From positions 2,236,474 to 2,300,473 of the forward strand of contig OX155976.1 in NCBI GenBank assembly GCA_944548615.1: 64,000 nt of DNA, in the 5' to 3' direction. How positions within the stretch are numbered: the stretch's first letter is position 1; the number at the start of each line of letters is the position of its first letter. This DNA comes from Micropterix aruncella. Lineage: Eukaryota; Arthropoda; Insecta; Lepidoptera; Micropterigidae. The notes under the pieces were generated by a model. The model was given only the letters and a program-made list of their open reading frames with translations, ran no database searches and was not told the DNA's origin. The position numbers were made by a program, and so were the translations under genes. Positions 46,243-59,700 of the stretch are shown in pieces.

Positions 46243-47479
46243 AATCCTTCCATAAATCCTTGGCTACTTGCCGGGAATGTTTTGGGATGACACAACACAT
46301 TTTTTTTCGAAATGAGTATTTCCATCTATTAGTTAAGTGTCCTTCCGACCTCGAAACCTTTTCAAATTTTGCGCTTTAGCAAGTGGTGCTTCAGCCCTGA
46401 GGCTTCAAAGCCTCCTTTTCTTAATACCAATGGAGCGAATCATGCCCGCAATCAGCCTGCATGATATAAAACCACATCGCTATTTATTACAAGTGAAGGA
46501 CAGTAAACAAGCTGCATCACCTACCATCCGACGTTTCCTCACCACGTTCTCGGCCGCCAATCCAGAATCTCTCGGTTGTCGAAGTCAAAAATCGTTTTCC
46601 GGATGGTCGAAACGCCGAACAAACCTCGGCGCTTTCGGCCAAATTTAATAACATAACTATGTATAACACAATATATACAGCTACACAATACACAGTAGTA
46701 ACATTATTGATTTTTATTATTATTAAAAATATTAAATATAGCTATATTCCATATTTATTTTAAAAGGTAATCGTTTGTATTGTGAATTTCCAAACTGGCC
46801 GCTCTGCAATAATTTCACTGTAAACGTTATAAATTCGTTATTAACTAAAGTTAAGTATTAATCTGAGGAAAACGCATCGTTAGAAATAAACGAGATTATA
46901 CAACTAGCGGGTTTGGGTTTGAAACCGAAGGCAAAAACTCTAAAATAACTTACGAACCTCGAAAATACACTAAGCCTAGCAAAAGTAGCGCGCTCTCGGC
47001 CGTGGAAAAGCTCCAAGATGGCCGCCGCGAGCGGTTTACGTGTAAATGATAAATTTCAATATGCATAACTATGCATTTTTTGTACGAAATCGGCGGTGGT
47101 GGGGGCTTGTCTTTGAGTTGTATCTCTGGTCGGACTGCGATACAATCTACCCCGTCCACACCGGTACATTATGAGAAATGCGACAAATTACCGCTAAAAA
47201 TGTTAATTAAAAAGAAAACACTAATTTAAATACGAATTATACAAATCTAATTTACAAAATTTAATAGTCGAGCTGTCGGTTTATATACATTTTATTCTCG
47301 CCTGTAAATAATTCTACGATCGGAGATTGCGTCAAAGACGGAGTTTTGCAAGTGGAAGAAATGCGTGTACTGAAATTGAGCTATTGTGAGGCTTGGACTC
47401 TGAAGAGTAATGGAGAAAGCCGTGCTGGATACATTGCTAAGTGGTGATGGGCTGATCATCGGGAGATCGAACTCCTACA
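46243..47479. other. Intergenic, no gene recognised
   Basis: The 103-codon ORF at 46337-46648 has no recognisable domain. Around 46980-47040 the sequence becomes CpG-rich (aagatggccgccgcgagcgg), reminiscent of a YY1-like promoter motif, but no exon could be linked to it. Confidence 0.35.
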
Positions 47480-48235
47480 GAAGAGCAAAAGCAACCCCAA
47501 CAAACAATACATTCTGGCAAACGCCCAACTAGAAGCAGTCAAGCAACAAAAAGATCTTGGAATAACAATTACTGATGATCTCAAATGGGAGAAACACATA
47601 ATTGAAATTGCTAAAAGAGCCAACTCTACTCTCTATCTAATACGGAAGGCTTTCCAACATCTGTCAATAGAGGTTTTTATCAATATCTACAAGGCATATG
47701 TGAGACCTATTCTTGAGTATGGCTATCACATTTGGAACCCTTACTTTTGCAAAGATGTAGATATTCTAGAAAAGGTTCAGCGAAGGGCAACCAAAATGCC
47801 AGTGGGCCTGAAGAATAGGAATTATGAAGATCGCTTGAAATTACTTGGAATTACTACACTCAAACAAAGAAGACAAAGAGGGGACCTGATTGAGACATAT
47901 AAAATTCTAACACATTATTACGATGTACCTGCACTGAAGAATATTTACAAATTCAACGTCAACACAAATCTTCGAGGTCACATCAAAAAATCAACCGTAC
48001 AAAATTTAAATCTAATCCTCTTAAGAATGTTCTGCCAAATACAGTGGTGGACATGCGGAATAAACTACCATTTGAAGTGATTAGTGCAATCTCTGCCAAT
48101 CAATTTAAAAACAGACTCGATTTCTACCTAAAAACTTGTTAATATTGTTTATATTATATTGTTAATATTGTTTAGCTTTACAAGATCTGATCTGGGCGTA
48201 TCAGCAAAGCTGCCTGTCCAGAATAAATAATAATA
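47480..48235 (+). pseudogene. CR1-like LINE 3' end
   Basis: It reads [60 protein letters not shown] and [20 protein letters not shown], shifts frame after LRGHIKKS, and ends with a TAATAA tail. It is closest to 16640-17374. Confidence 0.82.
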
Positions 48236-48242
48236 AAAATAA

Positions 48243-48305
48243 TATGACTGCGAAGAGACGCAAGATGACTGCGAAGAGACGCAAGATGACTGCGAAGAGA
48301 CGTCT
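48243..48305 (+). repeat. Triplicated 21-bp unit
   Basis: atgactgcgaagagacgcaag occurs in three consecutive copies, the last diverging after gagacg. It directly follows the CR1 tail. Confidence 0.9.
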
Positions 48306-48389
48306 GAGGATGAGTGTCTTATGAGCTGTGCTTTATGATTTGTCACCACCAGGTGGTATAGTCAATAAAGAGCATCATTTGCAAGTTTT

Positions 48390-48735
48390 GCGCAATTCGC
48401 GCGAGAAAATTCGAAGAAAAAGAACAGAACTTTGGAGAGACGACTCATGGACTTTACATCATGATAAATTTGACAATTTCGGCTAAGAACAACATCAATC
48501 TGTTGCCACAACCTCCCTATTAGTAATGGAGTAGGCGGAACGTGCTATCGCTGTGAGACCGTTTTACAAGTAGGGTGATAGTGTGACTGCGCAAATGGTA
48601 TTTCGACAGCTTTACAATCTAGATGTCATGGACGTGTCCCATCTGCTCTTGCAATTACAACGTGGATACTTAATTTTGAAGGAACCGTTTCAGCCTTGAA
48701 AAAGAAGCATCCAGAGGGTGCAGAAGTAGATCTAG
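48390..48735 (+). pseudogene. mariner-type transposase debris
   Basis: About 48395-48530 reads RTELWRDDSWTLHHDKFD and then, shifted, KNNINLLPQPP, matching the 'W..HHDNAPAH' and 'VLPQPPYSPD' blocks of mariners. About 48580-48730 reads HGRVPSALAITTWILNFEGT and SALKKKHPEG, like the N-terminal HTH (DUF4817-like) of such elements. The order is rearranged (C-terminal part first). Both pieces are degraded. Confidence 0.5.
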
Positions 48736-48849
48736 AAGTAGATCTAAGTGTGGATAGCCGTATGGTTGGTTTTCCCCATATACTAGAATAGACTGTGAGT
48801 GAATGCGACAGCGGGATAGAAAGAGATAGCTGCATATAACTGCATAGCT

Positions 48850-49262
48850 GCATAGCTGGAATATGCAGAACGACTCCGCAGATTGCAGCTGCCTACACTT
48901 AAGGATCGTCGGACCAGGGGTGACCTCATTGAAACATATAAGATCCTCAACGGATGCTACAATTGCCCCGAATTGTCTTCTATCTTCGAGAGAAACTACA
49001 AGCATCATCTGCGAGGACACAATTTTAAGCTGGAGAAAACGCGATTCCACATGAATCCCAGGAAACATTTCCTGACCAACCGGATTGTGGACCAGTGGAA
49101 CAGTTTACCTGCCGAAGTGGTTGAAGCGAGTAGTGTCAATATGTTCAAAAATAGACTAGACGGACACCTTAAACAGAAATTGTAGTTGTACTCAGTTTCA
49201 TATTCAGACATATCAGCAATTATGCTGCCTATCTGTAAATGTAATAATAATAATAATAATAA
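48850..49262 (+). pseudogene. CR1-like LINE 3' end
   Basis: The ORF 48883-49185 reads [40 protein letters not shown] and WNSLPAEVVEASSVNMFKNR. It ends in a tail of about ten TAA repeats (49240-49270). Confidence 0.8.
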
Positions 49263-49265
49263 TAA

Positions 49266-49402
49266 TAATATGGACCCCCCTCTATCCTGGTCGTCGCGCA
49301 TGCGCGTTCATCATTCTTTAATTGCATAATAATGTATGTCTATGATATATTTACGCGTGTCCCGCGCATGTACCATTAAACAAGGATAGAGGGGCCCATA
49401 TG
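49266..49402. mobile_element. Small TIR element, ~135 bp
   Basis: The ends atatggacccccctctatcc and ggatagaggggcccatat are inverted repeats of about 19 bp with one mismatch and one indel. It has a gcgcatgcgc centre. Superfamily not determined. Inserted at the CR1 (TAA)n tail. Confidence 0.6.
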
Positions 49403-50544
49403 CAGCTTTCTCTTTCTATTCCTCTATCGATTTCTCAGTCTGGTCGCATGGTCTATTCTAGTATGTCTCTATGGTTATTCCCAATACCATCATCGTCACG
49501 CTCCGTCTCCGACGCAATTTCTTAGTGACAGTTCGAAATTGAAAAATTCAGCGCTCCAGCGGTTCATGCAACCTCCGCGAGGAGCGGACAAAATACCATT
49601 TATATCTCTTCGGCGAGTAACAGACGATTCCCGCTGTATGGCTAAGCTAGCTATGACAATGACTAAAACGTGTTAAGGGATAATCTACAATTCGACAGCT
49701 AATTTTCTTTGTATTTACAACTTACGGTTAGTACGTAGAATCGAATTTGATTTTTTAAAATTTGAAATGATACAAGTCGAGCGAACGTTTTCGGAGGGCG
49801 GAAAGTGACCGGGGACGTTTGGCCATGATGTATCCAATACGAAATGAGGTTATTGCATTGCCTTTGAAAAAAGGCACGTAGAGAATCTGGGAGTTTAACA
49901 GCGAGATGAGACTACTGTGGCTTTCGATGATTTAACCGTTGACAACGACAATGTCGTTAATGACATACTCATCAACGAGATCTCGTATAGGTGAAATATA
50001 AAGGATCTCCGATCGAACACTGAAGCGAGGCTCTCCAGAAAGCATCCAAACTTCAGTAAGAATGTCAATTTTGGTCAATAGTGATGATGTCTCTGTTAAT
50101 TTCTTTAGAATTTGTGGTTTCTATTTGATTCATGAATAACATCACCTTCCTCGTCGAAAGAAATCTTGCAAACCGCGCTTCGCATCGTCTAAACCCCTCG
50201 ATAATACGAGTACTGCTCGTAGATTCGTCGTACATTTTACGAATCGTAGTGATAGTGATGAGTTTTCGGTATGAAATGAGAGGAATTTGCGCATCGAGAA
50301 TGAAAGAAGTCGACGGTTTGCAAGGCTCCGACGCAGAATCGGCGGATGAACAGAATTTGAAACGAGACGCCGGAGCGATTATTTTCAAATTAGTCGCATC
50401 GAGAAGTCTGATACGAAAACGATCACGGATAAGTTGGAGTCTATTCGGTAGGAAAAAGGCGAGCGGAGCCGAAAAGCGAGACGGCCGCTCGGAGAACGGG
50501 CGGGAGGCTGGGGAGGGGCGCGAGGAGGATGGGGCGTCCGGGAG
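49403..50544 (-). other. Presumed UBE2H 3' UTR / downstream, no other gene seen
   Basis: Single-copy-looking sequence with no LINE or transposase homology recognised. It lies immediately downstream of the UBE2H stop on the minus strand. I saw no convincing polyadenylation signal. Confidence 0.35.
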
Positions 50545-50768
50545 CTATAACTCCATGTCGTGCGCCTCGTCGTCCGAGAAGTCGGACATGCTGCTCTCGC
50601 TGTCGCTGGCGCGCGCGTCTCGCTCGGGCGGCTTGGTGCCCGCGGCGTCGCCCGTGCCGTTGGGCGCCGACGCCCCGGCCGCGCCCCCCGCCGCCGCGCC
50701 CCCCGCCGCGCCCGTCGCCGCGTCGCGCACGCGCAGCGCCTCCTCCGTGGCGAACTTGCGCACGTAAT
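50545..50768 (-). CDS. UBE2H: UBE2H terminal exon
   Basis: The acceptor cgtttggcag ends at 50769. The exon encodes [19 protein letters not shown], an Ala/Gly-rich stretch and [16 protein letters not shown], with TAG at 50547-50545. The UBE2H end '[20 protein letters not shown]' in vertebrates is nearly the same. The exon is very GC-rich, unlike its neighbours. Confidence 0.92.
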
Positions 50769-53700
50769 CTGCCAAACGACAATTCATGAACCCGACAACT
50801 ATCAAGCAAACCGACGAGTATCGAGATACTCGCTGATGAACCCGGCGGATTGGAATTACCAATCGGTGCGTTGGAAAAACAAGTGTCGGCGAACCTTAAC
50901 TTTGAATATATATTTCTATTAATTGCTTTATTTTTTGTTATTATTATTATTATTATTATATTATACACTAGCAGCTTAAGGCTGAAGCGTGTATATCACA
51001 TGCACTTGTTTTTAAACTTGTGACTGTTTTGCACTAAGAAAATTGTCCAGTTTATTCTTAAAGCTATTGACAGAGATAGCACTGATCACATCCTCTGGCA
51101 ACGCATTCCAAGCATCCACTACACGATTTGTCAAAAAATATTTCCTGGGGTTCGATGCTGCAATTGTCTTATTTAGCTTCAACGAGTGTCCACGCAGTTG
51201 CTTATTGGTGTTCAGGGTATACATGCTCTCGAGGTTGGGGACACTGTAATAACCGTGAAGCATTTTGTAGCTTTCTATTAAGTCTCCTCGCTGCCTACGT
51301 TCCTCTAATGTTGTCAGGCGAAGTTCTTTCAGTCGTACTTCATATGGTTTGTGCCTCAGCGATAGCACCAACTTTGTTGCTCTTCTCTGAACTCTTTCCA
51401 GGTGCTCTATATCCTTCCGAAAGTAAGGATTCCATACCTGGTAGGAGTATTCGAGGAGCGGGCGAATGTAGGTTTTATAGAGCTTGAGGAGAAGTTCACT
51501 GGTGATAGTGGAAAAAGCTTTTCTTATTAAATATAGAAGTGAGTTTGCTCTCTTAACTAGTGCAAAGAGCAACAAAGTTGGTGCTATCGCTGAGAAACAA
51601 ACCGTACGAAGTACGACTGAAAGAACTTCGCCTGACAACATTAGAGGAACGTAGGCAGCGAGGAGACTTAATAGAAAGCTACAAAATGCTCCTCGGTTAT
51701 TACAGTGTGCCCAACCTCGAGAGCATGTATACCCTGAACACCAATAAGCAACTGCGTGGACACTCGTTGAAGCTAAACAAGAAAATTGCAGCATCGAACC
51801 CCAGGAAATATTTTTTGACAATTCGTGTTGTGGATGTTCGGAATGCGTTACCAGAGGAAGTGATCAGTGCTATCTCTGTCAATAGCTTTGAAAACAAACT
51901 GGACATTTTTCTTAGTGCAAAACAGTCACAAGTTTAAAAACAAGTGCATGTGATATACACGCATCAGCCTTAAGCTGCTAGTGTATGATATAATAATAAT
52001 AATAATTCAGGAAGTCACCCCCTATCAATGTCCGAAGTGATGCAGCGAGAATTCAACTACCTTTCGGTGTAATTTCCTGCGGGGTCGATCACATCGACAG
52101 ATTTGGATCCAAATTTAGAATACCGAGAATTTTCAATCGAACTCCCATTTGCAGGAATTAGTGGAAGAGTTTTCAGCTAAGAAAACAAACCACTGTATAA
52201 GAGAATAAGCACAAAAACTGCGCACATTTTTAATAGAATTTCACAAATAAATCCACTTACATTGGACTCTAAGAAAACATAAGAAATTTAGAAGGAAGTC
52301 TTAGACATTCTTAAGAGGCCGTACACGAAATTTTGCCCATTTCGTTAATTTACGTAATTTTGCAGACGTGAATTTAAGGTAAGTTTTATTGCACAACATA
52401 AAAGATCATTTATATTATTGTCTAATGAGTGAGCTAGTTTGTTGAAAATTATTATAGAATTTTGATTAATTGACCTTAAACCGGCGACTGTTTGTGAATT
52501 GTTGCTGTAAGAGGTTTAGAATATAACATATTTACGAATCGTTTTGACATCTAAACGGTATAAAAAAATTACAATGTAGTAATTACAATTGGAAGTAAGG
52601 GCGTGAGTGTAAGCCCGCCGGGTAACACTCCTGGCTATCTCGCGGTTAAGGCGTTGGCCTCTTACGGGTTTGTGGCGGAGCTAGACGGTGGACTGTTTTG
52701 TCCAAGTCTTCTACGCTCACTTCAGAGAGATAGAACGACTAATCGTTAAAACTTCCCAAGGTGGCAGGCACTAAATCGACCATTTCGAAAGTTGTAGCAC
52801 TTTTCAGGCGCCTGAAACGCCCTCGTCTAAAATGCTCGTACAACGACCTTTGCACCCGGACACCAATGTTTGACCATTGTAAATGAAGGGGAAGGCTTCA
52901 CCATATACAAATTCTAGGTCATCTTTTATTTTCTTAGTCTTTTTCCCTTTCAAATGAATGAGTTTTATCACTGCGCGTTACTCAATTTTCTCCATTGTTG
53001 GCAGACAACTAGAGCTGTCGACTACAACGGGCGAACCCGTCACCTCAGGAAGTTTTAACGAAATTAATCATTCTGTCTCCCGTGAGGTGAGCGCAGAAGA
53101 CTTGGGACGAAAAACAATCCACAGTCTAGCTACTCCACCTGCCCGTCTAAGACTAACACCTTACGACGAGGCACCGGGAAAGGTAACCAGCGGGCAGCTT
53201 CACCCCCTGACTGCCAGTTTGGAAGGATACCTCCTACCTCCTGACTGGTTACAGGATCGAGGTCGCTTGCGCAGACCTCTCTCTTATGAAGCGGTGTCAA
53301 CCGATTCTATAGCGGACCACGACATCCTTTGCCCGGCTTATTCACCCGGGATCGGGTGGCCGAATGCTCGTTTCAAGAGGTTAACAACCACCCCCGCTCT
53401 ATAGGAAACATTACTGTTCCCAGACTCGGGTGTTAATCGGAGTGCACAATCGATTGGCTGACGCCGCACGGTGCGCAAACCATCCCGGAGTGCCCGAAGG
53501 TTGACTCCTAGGGGAGACCAGCCCGCAGGCCAGCGTCCTACCCTGGCTCTCCCTTCTGCGTGGAGGCCGCCGAATGGGTGTTGACCCATGAGTGTGACCG
53601 ACCATGAACGAAATGGGTCTTCGTGGCCAACTCCAACAGGGCCCATTAGCTTGTTGGCAAACAGTGTCAGCTGACATTTTTGGAAGAGTGCCATAAACAA

Positions 53701-56700
53701 AATAATGATCAGACTGGCTTCAAATTTTCACAGTTTAGAAATGTCAAGGCCGTCTATTGGATGGCGAAAGTTTTTTTCCTACAGTTACCTTGTCAATGAG
53801 GATGGAAAGTTTTCAAATGACCCTCGTAGCAGAAGTAGCACCAGCAGAAGAGAACCATTGAACTTACGAACTAAATATTACCTACCTGATACTTTTTTCT
53901 TATATTCATCAGGTTTGTGTAGGTACATGGCAGCTGCATCTCCATTTAGTGGATCAATCGGATTTGGGTATGTCAGCAATTGTGGCAGAAATGATTCAAA
54001 AATGTTTGAAAGATCTGAAACAAATGAGAAATATTTTTGAAGAGCATATCTGAGGTCATTAAATGGCTCCGGTCATTTTTGAATAACCGCAGCCAGTGTG
54101 TTAACCCCTTGAGTATGATACGACCAAATCTGGTTCTGAAACAATTATCCGTTGAGTATGATACGACCAGATCTGGTTCCGCGTTTTTTTCACTTCTTTG
54201 ACGTTCTCATATTTATTCATAATTATCTAATTGTTTTACAAAATGATATTTCAATATTCTATATTCGAAATTTCAATGCAATCATTGTGCAGTTGTTCTT
54301 TTTATGATTGGTGTAGTAGTTTCGTAGTTATAGTACTTTAAGGTCGATGTCGCCGAAAATCCTGCAAAAGAGACAGATGCATCCATGAAAATACCCATTT
54401 ACTCCAAGGGTTAAATCTAAAGACAAGCTATCTAATTTCTCCCGCCTTTCCCAGTCTTAACATCGCTTCTTTTCCCTATTTAATTACTCAATATCGTACT
54501 TAACCCTTGGAAATCCAGCCATGGGAATGAGTCACAACGGCATGTTTTTGACCCTCGAAAATTTGTTTGTACGGGGTGTTAGTGCACCCATACTTGATTC
54601 AAATGATCTACAAGCCCGCGTAAACTTCCACAAAAACTTCCTTACTGGAATCAGCCAGAATGGCACTGGTCTGGGGTATGGCAGTACAACCATGATCGAT
54701 GTGGACTTGAAGAAATCTCTCTTGCGGGGACATTACGACAGCAATAGTGTGGCTCACGCTATTGGCCTTCAATGCCAGAATGATTGGACAACAATTGGGG
54801 ACTTCTGCATTCTGCCTTCTGCCACTAGAAGGTAATGCTCTATAACTGGACGCAAGAGATGCTGAAATTTTATTTGTATGCCTTTCAGCATACACTTCCA
54901 GACCGCAGTAACCTCGCTTGAGAAAAAAGTCATTTTCCTCCGTCAACAGATATTAATTTTTGCGCGCTGGCGAGGAGGGGCCAAGTTCTGCGGGCGAGAG
55001 TCGGCTGTTTGCATTATCTTCAAATATGAGATCCTGTGCCGGTGTTTTAAATTACAGCTTCTTGCAGTTTGGCTATACAGCAGGGTTGGCAAAAACCCGG
55101 GTTTCTCGGGGATTTTCGGGCTTTTTGGGGAATTTTGGGTTTTTTCAGAGTTAATGAGAATTTTAAATTAATATATTTTAATTTCACATTTAATTTAATT
55201 TTATGACCATTTTATTGCAATTTTTCTCCCGATCCAAATCTATTTACTACTGAATAAAGTTGTAACACTACCATGAAGATAATTTCCCCGAAAATCGTTA
55301 TAGTCAGTTGTCGGGGAGATCCCCTTTATTTTCACAACAGGATGCAAACATATTATCGGACGCATCCGTAGGCCGCGGCTTATGGACGCAACTGAAAGGT
55401 TATCTGTGTGATGAATTTCTATTGAGCCGTGCACATTATCGGACGTCAGTTGCGGACGTTACCTTGCGGCTTCGGACGTCCAATAGAGATCTGCAAGCCG
55501 CGTCCCAAACGACTGTGCATACTGTTCAGTCGCGTCCATAAGCCGCAGCTTACGAACACGTCCGATACTAACAACCGCTAGTGACGCTGTTTCGGCGAGA
55601 AAGTATTGAGTAGTAGTGCAAACGATTTTAGAACTAAATAGTGTATATTCAAGTGTGTATAAGGGTCTTTGTCACATGAAGAGTATTGTAATAGTTTTGT
55701 AATAAATCAAGTTGAGTGTTCTATCGTGTTTTTGCATTTTCTGCTGCCTATCCACGTAACAATATTATCCATAAGTTATCTTATAAATCATGCCAAAAGT
55801 AGTCGGCATTACACTTGTCCGGCCAGTTCTGCATCAATTGCGAGGTCATGGTATTTATTTAATTTGTACTCGTGGTCTTGCTGAGTTGGCCACGAAGACC
55901 CATTCTGTTCAGGGTTGGTCACACTCACGCGTCAACACCTATCCGACGGCCTCCACGCATGAAGTGCGAGCCTGGGTAGGACTCTGGCCTTAAGGTTAGT
56001 TTCCCCTTGGAATCAACCTTCTGGCACTCCTGGACGGTCTGCGCACCGTGCGGCATAAGCCAATCGATTGCGCACTCTGACTAACAGTCGGGGGAGTCTG
56101 GAAGCAGTACTGTTTCCTATAGAGCGGGGGTGGCTGCGGACCTTACGGCGACTGCTCTCGAAACGACCATCGGCTACCCAATCCTGGGTGAACAGCCGGG
56201 CAAAGGACGCTGTGGTCCGCGATAGATTCGGTATACACCGTTTCGTAAGGGAGAGGTTTGCGCAAGCGACCTCGAACTCATAAACAATCGAGAGACTGGA
56301 GCAATCTGGTCGCAATTGGAAGTAAGGGCGTGAGTGTAAGCCCGCTGGGTAACACTCCTGGCTATCTCGCGGTTAAGGCGTTGGCCTCTTACGGGTTTGT
56401 GGCGGAGCTAGAGTGGACTGTTTTGTCCAAGTCTTCTACGCTCACTTCAGAGAGATAGAACGACTAATCGTTAAAACTTCCTAAGGTGGCAGGCTCGCCC
56501 GCTGTAGTCGACAATCCTAGTTCTACTCGTGGTCTTTTGGGATATTTGATTCCTACAGATCAGTTAATTCTAGTATAAGGGCCATCTTCCGAGATAGAGA
56601 GGAAAGAGTTATATCAGGACGGAGGGCTGTACATCCGAGACTTTCAGGGAATCGATACTGCTTGAAAAACCGAATTGACCTCCAGACTCCAATCTAAAGC

Positions 56701-59700
56701 TAATTCAATTATGTGATGAAATAAGGAACTAAGTATGCCCATTTAATTGCAGGTTTTATCGCGACAGACACCTGCACACTCACTGGATACCTCGAAGGAA
56801 ACACCCGCGTATCTCATAATCACATCGTAATCTCATAATCACATTGAATACGGGTGTACGTCATACTCGAGTATTTGGGACGTGAAGTCAGCCTTACCGT
56901 ATAGTGCGGTCCAGGCTTGGTTTATGACATCGAGGCAGACTGTACCGGAGACTTCATCGATATTGGGATGGTAGACTTTGTTCATAAAACCGATAGATGG
57001 CGATTTAAAGGGGTAGTGCTCTGGTAAGTGCACTCGCACTCTCCAAACTCCTCCCTCATATGGCGCTGAAACAACAGAAAACACTTAATAATATACAAGC
57101 TATACCCGCAGCTTCTCTGTGTCGTAGGTATAAGTAGGTATAAATAGAAATACTTCTTTTTTTTTTTTAGTTTTAAGCTGGGCATTGACGGTCAGTTTTT
57201 CGCGTCAGTCTAGACGTAAAACTGTGGCGCCACTACAAATGGTTTTATGCCAACTAGATTTGCCCATTGACTGGTCACTCCGGCTCTTCAGTCTTCGACC
57301 GGCCCGGCCGTATGAAGGACGTGTCTCTTTGCGGACATCCACGAATAAAAATGGATTCCGATTCCGAAAAATCTATGCTATCCTATGAACAGTTTGCAAT
57401 GCTTGCATTACAAATTAACAGAAATGACATGAACACGTTGATAGTAGAAAAAATTATAATAAAGCTAATAATAATATAAGGGTAGGAAAATTAATAATTA
57501 AATAAGTTGTTAATAAGGTTATTTGGATAGAGCAAAATAGAAGTATGAGTAATTGGATAGTAATATTTATTATACATAATATGATATAATACAATAGTCT
57601 GTTATAATATAGTAATCATATAATACAGTACTTAACCCCTCGCGGCCCGCGGTTTGAAGGTGTTGAACTCAGCTTTCAATGGCTTCACCGAACATATCCG
57701 GGCCCATTGGCAATAAAGGAGGGTGTCGGACGAGGTGGGACTAGTGAGCGGCCGCTCTACAGTTCTCCAGCGCGCGTGACGTTTCGGCTCGCTACAAGCC
57801 CTCATCAGCTAGTCTGCGATGACTAGGACGCGGAGAACCACCAGTCCCGCCCTCGGCCTCCCTCTCTCTACCTATCCATATTCTGTAGGATGCCTCCAGT
57901 GCCGCTTTCGAGGCTCTCTCCATGTATGAGCTCAGCGCCGCTCTTGGCAGGCCTAAATTCTTGAAGAGGCTGTAGAGTGACTTCGCCGGTAGTCCTCTTG
58001 CTCCGACTTCCACGGCGAAGAGATCAGTCTTAAATCCGTTTCTCACTATCCGGTCTACTAAATTGCAGTACTTGTTTACTTTGAAGTTGTGGTCCTTCGG
58101 TATGTTGCTTTCCCATGGGACTGTAAGTTCGACAAGTACAACATGCTTTGTCGCCATTGAGAATATGAGAATATCCGGTCTGTAAGCTGTGGTGCAGATT
58201 TCTGAAGGCATTTGGTAATGCTTCTCATGTGTGTCCATCAGCAATTGCCAGTCCTTTGCTGCTCCCAAAATTGAGGACGGTTTAGTCCTATCTTTAGGCA
58301 GCTTCTTCGCTCCGGGTTTTACAAAGTTGACCTTCTTGAAGCCATTGCTCGTTTGCCCTTTTCTGGTCCGTGCAATAGATAGGCTGATAGCCTCTCTGAT
58401 GATTTGGAGGACTTTATCATGGCGATAGGAATAATGGCCTCGGTCAAGCAGTATTTTGCAACCACATAGCAAATGTTTGGCAGTGCCTATGAACTCCTTA
58501 CACGTCGGGCATACTTTATTTGTAGATTTCCCCCACCGAACTAGGTTACTCGGGTCAGGCAGAGTAAGTTGGAACGCATTTAGGTAGAACTTAAGCAGTT
58601 CAGGGGACCAGTTGTATATTAGGGATTTCCACTTCAATGCAGGGGGGATGCAGAAGTCACCCACAGTCAACCAGTCATTCTGCATTTCTAAGTTCAAGGC
58701 GTGCAGTTTGAAACCTTGCTCCATGTCCTCCTGGGCAAAATCTTTCAGTACTTCTTTGTCAGACTTAGCTGTTTCCATACCCAGTCCAGCTCTATTAGTG
58801 CGGATACCAACTTGGAATGATTTGTAGAAGTCGAGTCTTGATTCCATTTTATCTGATAGCGATGTGTTCGGTAGGGCTCGAATGGCACTATCATTGGAGT
58901 CTTTGAGTATACATCGTTTGGCTATTCTCGCCTTTTGATAAAACGTTGACGGTTTCTTAATGTTTAGTCCAAAGTTGTTGTGAGATCTAAATAGAGTTGA
59001 TGGGTCAGCTGGGTGAGCCAGGCCAAACCATGATTTCAGGGATCTGGTCACTTTAGAGTCTAATTTATTAAGATTTTGCTTAGAGAAGTCATAGACAAGA
59101 AATGGCCATGAAAGTTTTGATGTCAAGTAGTTATCGTAGATCCATGCCTTATGTGTACCAAGGAGGGGAAGATTGTCAGTTCGGCAAAGGTACTCATCAA
59201 AAAGTTTGACAATGTCCTCGGTGGGATGCTCCTTTCCTCTGCTAGTGATTTTTTTCCCTAGAAACTTGAAAGGAGCTTCATCAGCCACTGTTGCGATTGT
59301 TTTACCAGACACTGTCAGACCCGGGTCGTTTGAGATAAATTTTGTACCCTTCCTTACTAAGTTCAAACAGTAGCACTTTGCCGGTTTAATCTTCATTCCA
59401 TTGGTCCATTCGCAATAGTCGTCTACTACTTTGAGAAGTGCTTGGTTTTGTTTTGGATTGCGGGTTAATAGTGTTATGTCGTCCGCAAATGCCAGGATAG
59501 CCGCCATGTATTTGTCTCCGTATTTGAACCTGTATCCCCATTTACTTTCTTTTACGACAAGGGTATCAATTAGAATGTTGATAACAATGTTAAATGCCAC
59601 CGGAGAGAGGCAGCAACCCTGGAAGAGTCCTACGCCATAGTGAATTTCAGGTGTCTTCTCCGCTTCACCTTTTAATTGTATTACGAAGGAAAGCTTTTTG

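Noticed and set aside
46960..47040. Promoter with YY1-like motif (aagatggccgcc)
   Set aside because: Suggestive, but no exon, TATA or conserved gene could be attached to it.
50529..50922. Plus-strand ORFs rich in Arg/Pro/Ala around 50.5-50.9 kb
   Set aside because: They are antisense shadows of the GC-rich UBE2H terminal exon.
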